64,000 nt of DNA. Source: Mesorhizobium atlanticum. Lineage in GTDB: Bacteria; Pseudomonadota; Alphaproteobacteria; Rhizobiales; Rhizobiaceae. How positions within the stretch are numbered: position 1 is the first letter of the stretch; each line of letters starts with the position of its first letter. The notes beneath the pieces were generated by a model, which had not been told where the DNA came from, searched no databases, and was given only the letters and a program-made list of their open reading frames with translations. Position numbers and translations under genes: made by a program. The DNA lies in contig NZ_QMBQ01000013.1 in the NCBI RefSeq assembly GCF_003289965.1, positions 62,001 to 126,000 of the forward strand. The letters run 5' to 3'. Below are positions 26,912-33,733 of this stretch, one piece after another.

Positions 26912-29461
26912 ATGCTGCGACGCTGCGCGCTGATTGCAGCCTTGGTCGTTGTGGGCCTCACGACGATGCAGGCGCAAGCCGATCGAAGAGTTGCGCTTGT
27001 CATCGGCAATTCCGAATATCGCGAAATTCCGGCCCTCAAGAATCCCGACAAGGATGCCGAGGATGTGTCGAATACGTTTCGGCTTGCAGGATTCGACGTG
27101 TTCGTCGCCAAGGACCTCACCAAGCTCCAGTTCGAGAAGGAATTCCGCAATTATCTGGCGGCGGCGGACGGCGCCGATCTGGCGGTCGTCTACTATTCCG
27201 GCCACGGCTTTCAGATCGGTGGCGAGAATTTTCTGATCCCGGTCGATGCGTCGCTCAAAGGTGCGGCCGACATCGAGGTCCAGGCGGTCAAGCTCGACGA
27301 CGTCCTGCAGCAATTGCGCGCCAAATCGAAGATCCAGGTGATCATCCTCGACGCCTGCCGCAACAATCCGTTCCCGCGCAAGGACTATTGGCTGCGCGAC
27401 CAGTTGATCGCGGCCGGCGGCACCGGCCTTGCGCAGGTGAAGAGTTCGCTGAACACGCTGATCGCCTTCGCCACCGAGCCGGGTGCCGTCGCCTATGACG
27501 GCTCCGGCGATCTCAGCCCCTTCTCATCCGCCTTCTCCCGCCGCGCGCTGGCGCCGAACCAGGAGATACGTTCGGTGATGGCGGCCGTGCGCCGCGATGT
27601 GGTCGAGGCCACAAAGGGGGCGCAGGTTCCGTGGGAGAACTCCTCGCTGATCGACGAGGTGGTGCTGATGCGCCGCGCCAGCCGGCCGGCTTTGCCGCCG
27701 GTGCTGGAAAAGACCGTGCCGTCGGGCGTCGGACCGGTCGCGCTCGACCTGCCGGTGCCGGTGGATGTCGACGGCGGCGCCGTCACCATCAGCATCGAAA
27801 GGCCGCCGGCGATGGGGCGCCTGATCCTGGACGGCAAGCCGGTCGCGACAGGCGAGCCGATCGAGGGCAAGGACCTGCCGCGGCTCCAGATGGACGTGCC
27901 GAAGGGCGCCGCCGCCGAGGACCAGGTCGACATGCTGGCCTATGCCACGCATGACGAATGGGGCGGCGGATCGCAAGGCATACTGGTGTTCCGGATCAAG
28001 AATGGCGACGGCGCCGCCGGCAAGCAGCTCGTGGCCTCGCTGGAGTCCGAGCAGAAGCAGCAGGTGGTGGAGCGCGGCATCCACATCGCCGGCGCCGCCG
28101 AAGCGATCGAGAACCGCGACGTGAACGTTCCGGTCGGTGTCGGTCCGGTTCCGCTGAAGCTGGATTTGCCGACCAAGGATCCGGCGGTCAGCGTGAAGCT
28201 CGCGAGTTATCCGGCAACCGGGACGCTGTCCCTGCCGGATCGGACTCTGTCGCCGCAGTCGAGCCTGATGGCCGATGAAGTCGATAAACTGCGCTACGAG
28301 CCGCAGATAGGCACGGTCCAGCCATTGATAGTCGGCGTCGAAATCACGGCCGACAACACACCGTCAAAGCCGGCGACGATGAAGCTGTCGCCCAGTGTCG
28401 ATCCGTGCGACCAGAAGGCAGGCGAGCCTTTGGATTTGCAGGGCGTCGTGCCCGGCCTGTTGCCGAATGAGATCGGCGCCGGCGCGGTGGAGGCCTGTCG
28501 GGCGGCCGTGAAGGCCTATCCCGATGTCGCGCGCTTCCACTACGAACTCGGGCGCGCGCTGCTCGCCGCCGGCAAGGTCGATGAGGCGAAGAAAGCCATC
28601 CAGGATGCCGCCGACAAGGGGCATGTCCGCGCTGTGTTCGAGCTGGGCTATATCGCCTCGTCCGGCATAGGAACGGCCGTCGACCCGGCGAAGGCGAATA
28701 GCTTCTATGCCAAGGCGTCCGACAAGGGCGATCCCTATGGAATGACTGCTTGGGGACGCGCGCTGTTCAATGGTCTTGGCGTCCAGCGCGACACCGGCAA
28801 GGGCCTGGACTTGCTGCTCAAGGCGGCAGCCCTGGGCCACACCTATGCCATGAACGATCTCGCCGCGATCTTCACCGAAGGCCGCAATGGCGTGCCCGCT
28901 GACTCGGCTCGCGCCGTTGCCTTCCTGAAGGCGGGCGTCGAGCGCCAGGACATGTATTCGATGAACATTCTCGGCCGCAATTATCTCAGCGGGCGAGGCG
29001 TCGAGAAGGACACCAAGCAGGCCCAGGCGCTTTTCCAGAAGGCGATGGACCTCGGCCAGCCCTATGCGCCCGGCAGTCTCGCGCGCATGTACCGGGATGG
29101 TGACGGCGTCGACAAGAACCTCGCCGAGGCGCAGAGGCTGTTCGAGCTGGCGACAGACCGCGGCGACTATTCGGCGGCCTATGATCGCGCCGCCATCGAA
29201 ATGCAGAAGGGCGACAAATCCGATCAGACGGTCGCCGTCCGCTATCTGGCGTTCGCGGCGGGACTTGATCTGCGCAACGAGTTGCCGAGCGCGCGGACGA
29301 CCTTGGCGCAGTTCGGCGCGAAGCCGAAGGCCGCTGCCCTCAAGCAGCTGCGTTCGGAGCTAAAATCTAAAATCCCGGCGGGCGGCTCGGTCGACGACCA
29401 ACTGGTCAAGACGGCCAGGGCGGTGTGGGAGCAAGCCAACCCGCGCCGGGACCTGTTCTGA
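26912..29461 (+). CDS. exported caspase-fold peptidase with tandem repeat domain and Sel1 repeats
   Basis: This is an 849-residue protein. A signal peptide (MLRRCALIAALVVVGLTTMQAQA) precedes a peptidase C14 caspase domain with catalytic His98 in YYSGHGF and Cys149 in ILDACRNNPF. Two related beta-rich units beginning VGPV (near residues 272 and 409) follow. From about residue 540 come Sel1-like repeats (AVFELGYIASSGIG, MTAWGRALFNGLGV and others). ATG 26912 is chosen because the upstream in-frame extension to 26717 hides the signal peptide. Periplasmic location is predicted. It heads a plus-strand run with a lipoprotein, a YceI-OmpA protein and a second caspase. Confidence 0.88.
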   Translation: MLRRCALIAALVVVGLTTMQAQADRRVALVIGNSEYREIPALKNPDKDAEDVSNTFRLAGFDVFVAKDLTKLQFEKEFRNYLAAADGADLAVVYYSGHGFQIGGENFLIPVDASLKGAADIEVQAVKLDDVLQQLRAKSKIQVIILDACRNNPFPRKDYWLRDQLIAAGGTGLAQVKSSLNTLIAFATEPGAVAYDGSGDLSPFSSAFSRRALAPNQEIRSVMAAVRRDVVEATKGAQVPWENSSLIDEVVLMRRASRPALPPVLEKTVPSGVGPVALDLPVPVDVDGGAVTISIERPPAMGRLILDGKPVATGEPIEGKDLPRLQMDVPKGAAAEDQVDMLAYATHDEWGGGSQGILVFRIKNGDGAAGKQLVASLESEQKQQVVERGIHIAGAAEAIENRDVNVPVGVGPVPLKLDLPTKDPAVSVKLASYPATGTLSLPDRTLSPQSSLMADEVDKLRYEPQIGTVQPLIVGVEITADNTPSKPATMKLSPSVDPCDQKAGEPLDLQGVVPGLLPNEIGAGAVEACRAAVKAYPDVARFHYELGRALLAAGKVDEAKKAIQDAADKGHVRAVFELGYIASSGIGTAVDPAKANSFYAKASDKGDPYGMTAWGRALFNGLGVQRDTGKGLDLLLKAAALGHTYAMNDLAAIFTEGRNGVPADSARAVAFLKAGVERQDMYSMNILGRNYLSGRGVEKDTKQAQALFQKAMDLGQPYAPGSLARMYRDGDGVDKNLAEAQRLFELATDRGDYSAAYDRAAIEMQKGDKSDQTVAVRYLAFAAGLDLRNELPSARTTLAQFGAKPKAAALKQLRSELKSKIPAGGSVDDQLVKTARAVWEQANPRRDLF

Positions 29462-29478
29462 TCAACAAGGAGGCAGTG

Positions 29479-29739
29479 GTGGGCAGGGCATTGAAGCAAG
29501 TGGTCATCGCAACATTCCTATCCTTTGCGGTCGCTGGGTGCACGACGGTGGCGCCCAGGCTCGAGCCCGCGCCGACAACGAAACATCGCATCAAGCACGT
29601 TCGCACGACGACGGCGCCGAAGGTGGTCAAGCGCAAGAAAGTGACTGCCAAGAAACTGGTCGTACCGGTCAAGACCGAAACAGCACCCGTGATTGCGCCT
29701 CTGGGCGGCAGCGGCGGCGGTGGCGGCGGTGGGTGGTGA
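29479..29739 (+). CDS. small lipoprotein, Lys-rich with Gly-rich tail
   Basis: This is an 86-residue protein with a lipoprotein signal (FLSFAVAGC lipobox). A basic, Val/Lys/Thr-rich stretch (VKRKKVTAKKLVVPVK) and a C-terminal run of glycines ending in Trp follow. The start is taken as GTG 29479 because AAGGAGG at 29467-29473 is five bases upstream; GTG 29476 is adjacent. The basic stretch could bind peptidoglycan or nucleic acid, but no family is recognised. It starts 17 bases after the caspase stop, so the two are probably cotranscribed. Confidence 0.7.
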   Translation: MGRALKQVVIATFLSFAVAGCTTVAPRLEPAPTTKHRIKHVRTTTAPKVVKRKKVTAKKLVVPVKTETAPVIAPLGGSGGGGGGGW

Positions 29740-29893
29740 TATCCCCATCGATACGCGACGCGTTTTCGACGTGTTGTGACTGGAGCCTCTTTTCCGCAGC
29801 TCCGTCGTAACCGCTCGCCAACTGCGGGCAAGTGCTCTATTCTCCCTTTTTCGTGCCGGTATCGAGATCGGGTTGTCCTGGCGGGGGCGTTCC

Positions 29894-30994
29894 ATGTTCG
29901 AAGTCGTTGCATTCTGGCAGAAGCTGCGCGCCAAAGCCGTGGCTTTTGGCGTTATCCCTGCCGCGCTGCTGGGCTTGTTGGTCTTCGGATCGCAAACGGC
30001 AAGCGCCGCACCGAACTGGACGCTCGATCCGTCCGCCTCCGTGCTCACCTACCAGTCGGTCAAAAAGAACACGATCGTCGAGACCAACAAGATCAGGAAC
30101 ATCACCGGCACGCTGAGCTCAGCTGGCGACGCCAAAATCAGCTTCGACCTCAATTCCGTCGACACGGGCGTCGACTTGCGCAACGTGCGCATGCGCTTCC
30201 TGTTCTTCGAGACATTCACCTATCCGACGGCCGAGGTGACGGCGAAGGTGGACCCGGCGGCGTTCGCTGATCTGCCGACCAAGCGCCGGGTGAAGACGAC
30301 CTTGCCGTTCCGCCTCAGCCTGCATGGCGTCGACAAGGATCTCGAGGCGAATGTGGTCGTCACCATGATCAGCGACACCCAGGTTTCCGTCGCCTCGGAG
30401 GCGCCCGTCGCGGTCCATGTCGAGGATTTCGGCCTGTTGCCCAACATCGACAAATTGCAGCAGGCCGCCAATGTGACCAACATCGTGCCGACCGCGTCGG
30501 TGTCCTTCGATTTCGTCTTCACCGCCGACGGCGCCAAGCCGGCCGCCGTGCAGACCGTTTCGGCCTCGACCGCCGAGGTCGGTCCCGTCGCAACCGACGC
30601 GGCGAAGGCCAATTTCAGCGACGAGGAGTGCCTTAACCGCTTTGCCGTGCTCTCGCGCACTGGCGCCATCTATTTCCGCCAGGCAAGCGCAAGGCTCGAC
30701 GCGAAGAGTCGTCCGCTGCTGGCGGAGGTCGAGGGCGTCGTGGGCAAATGCCCGACCCTCAAGGTCGAGGTCTCGGGCTACACCGATTCCGACGGATCGC
30801 CCGAGGCGAACAAGGCGCTTTCCGAACGGCGCGCCCAAGCGGTCGCCGACGCGCTGGTCGCCGACGGTGTTCCGCGCAGCCAGATCAGCTCCGCCGGTTA
30901 TGGCGAGGACAAGCCGGTCGCCGCCAACGACACGCCCAAGAACAAGGCGCTCAACCGGCGGATCGAATTCTCCGCCAGCAAGCTCGCCAACTGA
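29894..30994 (+). CDS. YceI-like domain fused to an OmpA peptidoglycan-binding domain
   Basis: This is a 366-residue exported protein. After a signal/anchor segment (VIPAALLGLLVFGSQTASA), residues about 40-210 resemble the YceI lipocalin-like fold (WTLDPSASVLTY, DTGVDLRNVRMRFLFF). The C-terminal 110 residues are an OmpA-like domain (VSGYTDSDGSPEANKALSERR, LNRRIEF). YceI domains bind long-chain isoprenoids or other lipids, and OmpA domains bind peptidoglycan. ATG 29894 is chosen over TTG 29873. It lies between two caspase genes, the second starting 40 bases later. Confidence 0.83.
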   Translation: MFEVVAFWQKLRAKAVAFGVIPAALLGLLVFGSQTASAAPNWTLDPSASVLTYQSVKKNTIVETNKIRNITGTLSSAGDAKISFDLNSVDTGVDLRNVRMRFLFFETFTYPTAEVTAKVDPAAFADLPTKRRVKTTLPFRLSLHGVDKDLEANVVVTMISDTQVSVASEAPVAVHVEDFGLLPNIDKLQQAANVTNIVPTASVSFDFVFTADGAKPAAVQTVSASTAEVGPVATDAAKANFSDEECLNRFAVLSRTGAIYFRQASARLDAKSRPLLAEVEGVVGKCPTLKVEVSGYTDSDGSPEANKALSERRAQAVADALVADGVPRSQISSAGYGEDKPVAANDTPKNKALNRRIEFSASKLAN

Positions 30995-31034
30995 GGTGGC
31001 GGTGAGTTCCGCTCCGATCGCCTTTTGCGGTGGC

Positions 31035-32240
31035 ATGTTTCGCGCTGCCGCGCTCGTGGCGTTTGCCTTGCTCTTGTCGATGGGAGCCGCCAGCGCCGAG
31101 CGGCGTGTCGCGCTGGTGCTCGGCAACTCGCAATATCAGCACGCCGCACCCCTCGCCAATCCGGCGCGGGATGGCCAGGCCATGGCCGATCGGCTCAAGG
31201 ACCTCGGCTTCGAGGTGGTTTCCGGCTTCGACCTCACCAAGCAGCAGACGCAGGCCACGGTCGCGCAGTTTGCAAGAGAGGTGCGCGGCGCCGACATCGC
31301 GCTTTTCTTCTATGCCGGCCATGGCCTGCAGGTCGCGGGCAAGAATTATCTGCTTCCGGTCGACGCCGCGCTCGAGGACGAGACCTCGCTCGACTTCGAG
31401 GCCGTCTCGGTCGACTTCGTCCTGCGCCAGATGTCGCGCGAGACCAGCATAAGGCTCGTTTTCCTGGACGCATGCCGGGACAACCCGCTTGCCGACGTGC
31501 TGGCGAAGAGCGCGGGCATAAAAGGCGCAAGCAGCGGTCTTGCGGAGATCCCGATCGAGAATGGCGGCGCCGGCACGCTGGTGGCTTTCGCCGCCAGCCC
31601 GAACCAGCTTGCCTATGACGGATCTGGCGACCACTCGCCCTTCACCACCGCGCTGCTCCAGCATATCGGCGAAGCCAACGTGTCCGTCACCGAAGCCATG
31701 AACAGGGTGACCAGCGACGTCTTCAAGGCGACCGCCGGCAAGCAGCGCCCCTGGATCAACGTCTCGCTGACCACCGAGGTCGTGCTGCACAAGGTCGATC
31801 TCAACGCGCCGCTGATCGTCGGCGAGGCGAGCGCGCCGCAGGCCGAAGCCGGTTCCGAAACGCGCAACACCGGCGCGGCATCGGGCCAAACCGACGATCA
31901 GCTTGCCCTCAATGCGCTGCGCGAGAAGATCCCGAAACTGGCGACGGACGGGCCGATCTTTTTCGATCGCCCGGTCAAGTTCGGCGACGCTGCGATCGAC
32001 GGCAAGAGCATAGCCCAGTTGATCAAGGGGGAGCCGCTTTTCAGCCCGGTTGAAGGCCTCGACAAGTCGGTCTGGCAAGGCAAGCACTGCGATGGCTGTC
32101 ACCAGTGGAACGAGACCCGCCTTTGCGAGCAGGCCAAGAATTTCGCCGCCAACGACGTCTCCGTCCTTCGCCTGCAGCATCCGCTCGGCACCCGCTTCAA
32201 GGTGGCGCTCGCAAGGTGGGCGCAAGGCGGCTGCCAATGA
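31035..32240 (+). CDS. exported caspase-fold peptidase with C-terminal CxxCH segment
   Basis: This is a 401-residue protein: signal peptide (MFRAAALVAFALLLSMGAASA), then a caspase domain with His96 in FFYAGHGLQ and Cys147 in FLDACRDNP. A linker follows, and then a C-terminal domain of about 120 residues carries KHCDGCHQW (CxxCH near 352-356) plus two more cysteines. CxxCH is the covalent haem c motif, but no distal Met ligand is obvious. A disulfide or metal-binding module is therefore equally likely. ATG 31035 gives the signal peptide at the N-terminus; GTG 30996 is also in frame. It is a paralogue of the larger caspase in this run, with about the same spacing of catalytic residues. Confidence 0.87.
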   Translation: MFRAAALVAFALLLSMGAASAERRVALVLGNSQYQHAAPLANPARDGQAMADRLKDLGFEVVSGFDLTKQQTQATVAQFAREVRGADIALFFYAGHGLQVAGKNYLLPVDAALEDETSLDFEAVSVDFVLRQMSRETSIRLVFLDACRDNPLADVLAKSAGIKGASSGLAEIPIENGGAGTLVAFAASPNQLAYDGSGDHSPFTTALLQHIGEANVSVTEAMNRVTSDVFKATAGKQRPWINVSLTTEVVLHKVDLNAPLIVGEASAPQAEAGSETRNTGAASGQTDDQLALNALREKIPKLATDGPIFFDRPVKFGDAAIDGKSIAQLIKGEPLFSPVEGLDKSVWQGKHCDGCHQWNETRLCEQAKNFAANDVSVLRLQHPLGTRFKVALARWAQGGCQ

Positions 32241-32255
32241 TTGTCAGGCGTAAGC

Positions 32256-32273
32256 CCCGAACCGGTTTTCGGG
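32256..32273. terminator. possible terminator hairpin between convergent genes
   Basis: CCCGAA (32256-32261) pairs with TTCGGG (32268-32273) around CCGGTT. It lies in the 42-base gap between the second caspase gene and the convergent helical-protein gene. The stem is short and there is no long T-run, so this is tentative. Confidence 0.35.
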
Positions 32274-32282
32274 AAAGGTCCT

Positions 32283-32843
32283 CTAATACGCGTCGACCGA
32301 TTGCCGCTGCGCCTCCATCTCCACCATCTGGATGCCCATTTCGACGAAGGCCGAAAGCACGGCGAAGCGGTCGGCGGTCGAGACGCGCGCCAGCCCCGCC
32401 AGGATCCCGGCGTTGACGGCGTGGGCTGCGGGAAAGCCGGTCGACAGCATATCGAAGGCCGGGTCGCGCCACGCCGCCGACAACGCGATCCAGGCAGCCG
32501 GCGTTGCCGGCGACGGATCGACAGCGCTGCCCAGCGCCGCCCGATGGCGAGGATTGCCGGGCTCACCCACCCAGTCGCTGACAAGGGCCAGCAATTCGAG
32601 ATCCCTTTCGGCAAGGAGCTCGGCGAGATGGCTCAGGCATTCATGCCCCCACCAGACCGCGGCGCGCTCGGGCAGCAGGTAGGCGCAGAAGGTGACGGCC
32701 TCCTCCGGCACGCGGCCGGCGAGCAGCGTGCGGCAGAATTCCAGCGGGGGTTGGGCGACGGCCGGCGACTTCATGTCCCGGGCGATCGCGGGACAGGCAA
32801 GAAACAGATCCCTTGCCGTTCTGTATCCGAGTTCATTGGCCAT
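32283..32843 (-). CDS. helical cytoplasmic protein, T6SS-associated DUF6931-like
   Basis: This is a 186-residue protein, mostly helical, without a signal peptide. It has a Trp-rich centre (ERAAVWWGHECLSHLAELLA) and a repeated WxxLS-type segment (TPAAWIALSAAW). I associate this pattern with DUF6931-type proteins encoded near type VI secretion genes, but only tentatively. ATG 32843 (MANELGYRTARDL) is preferred to 32912, whose extra residues look unrelated. It stands alone on the minus strand, convergent with the caspase and divergent from the OmpA gene. Confidence 0.6.
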   Translation of the reverse strand: MANELGYRTARDLFLACPAIARDMKSPAVAQPPLEFCRTLLAGRVPEEAVTFCAYLLPERAAVWWGHECLSHLAELLAERDLELLALVSDWVGEPGNPRHRAALGSAVDPSPATPAAWIALSAAWRDPAFDMLSTGFPAAHAVNAGILAGLARVSTADRFAVLSAFVEMGIQMVEMEAQRQSVDAY

Positions 32844-33030
32844 CGCTGCCACACCCCGAGCATCGGCACAAATAGCACTGAAACCCGCGGCCAAGCGCCG
32901 GTCAAGCCTCAACCTTATCAGGCGCCGGCCATCGGCAACGTGCGCTTGTTCACAGACAATCGTTTCAGGATTTGATATAGTCCGCCCCAGCGAAAATCCG
33001 CTCGAAACAGGTCAAACAGGAGTGACGGTC

Positions 33031-33567
33031 ATGCGGTGGGGCAGCTCAGCCTTGGTATTGGCGGCCGTGCTTTTTTCAACGCACATTTACGCCGATCCGC
33101 TTCAGAAATCGGAAGACATCGTAAAATTCTTCGCAGGCCAGGGCAATCTTGGCGCGTCCCGCGGCATCTGTGTCGGCACCGAGGAAGAATGCAAGAGCAA
33201 GGCCGAGAAGAACGAGGCGCCGCCCCAGAAGGCCGGCCTCGACATGATGATCAACTTCGCCCTGGATTCGGCCCAGCTCGACCAGACCGCCCGCGCGGAG
33301 CTGGACGAGTTCGCCAAGGCGCTTAAGGACAACCGGCTGAGCACGTTCAGCTTCGTCGTCGAAGGCCACACCGATGCGACCGGCACGGATCGCTACAACC
33401 AGGACCTGTCGCAGCGAAGGGCGCAATCGGTAGCGGCCTTCCTCGAAGCGAACGGCGTTGAATCGGCGCGGCTCGAGGCGATCGGCCTCGGCAAGTCGCA
33501 TCCGCGCGTCGCCAATCCGTACGATCCGGTCAACCGCCGCGTGGAGATGCGCATCAGGACGGAATAG
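33031..33567 (+). CDS. OmpA-family periplasmic/outer-membrane protein
   Basis: This is a 178-residue protein with a signal peptide (SSALVLAAVLFSTHIYA), a short Cys-containing linker (GICVGTEEECKSK) and a C-terminal OmpA domain. The peptidoglycan-binding motif is FVVEGHTDATGTDRYNQDLSQ with NRRVEM at the end. AGGAG lies eight bases before the ATG. OmpA domains bind diaminopimelate of peptidoglycan. It is followed by a strong terminator and repeat. Confidence 0.88.
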   Translation: MRWGSSALVLAAVLFSTHIYADPLQKSEDIVKFFAGQGNLGASRGICVGTEEECKSKAEKNEAPPQKAGLDMMINFALDSAQLDQTARAELDEFAKALKDNRLSTFSFVVEGHTDATGTDRYNQDLSQRRAQSVAAFLEANGVESARLEAIGLGKSHPRVANPYDPVNRRVEMRIRTE

Positions 33568-33631
33568 GCCGCCGGCGCTGTCGCCGGCCAGATCATCGCG
33601 AAGTGGCAGGTGAAGCGCTTCCTGCGGGCCT

Positions 33632-33684
33632 AGAGCGGTTCACCGTTTCACGGAAACGGCGAACCGCTCTATCTCTTTGTTTTT
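33632..33684 (+). terminator. strong rho-independent terminator after the OmpA gene
   Basis: AGAGCGGTTCACCGTTTC (33632-33649) pairs with 33653-33670 with one mismatch around a 3-base loop. A T-rich tract (ATCTCTTTGTTTTT) to 33684 follows. It is also the first half of an intergenic repeat type that I recall as common in Mesorhizobium genomes. Confidence 0.8.
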
Positions 33685-33686
33685 AC

Positions 33687-33733
33687 GCAATTTCGGACGG
33701 AAAACCGCTCACACTTTTCCTGGAATTGCTCTA
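33687..33733. repeat. palindromic intergenic repeat, copy 1
   Basis: This is a nested inverted repeat: GCAATT (33687-33692) with AATTGC (33724-33729), and inside it GGAAAA (33699-33704) with TTTTCC (33715-33720). Its end, CTCTA, contains the stop codon of the M23 hydrolase gene. A second, same-orientation copy lies at 46576-46618. Confidence 0.75.

Noticed and set aside
32040..32240. Calling the second caspase a true cytochrome c
   Set aside because: Only the CxxCH motif is seen, with no obvious distal ligand or cytochrome fold, so haem binding is kept as a hypothesis.
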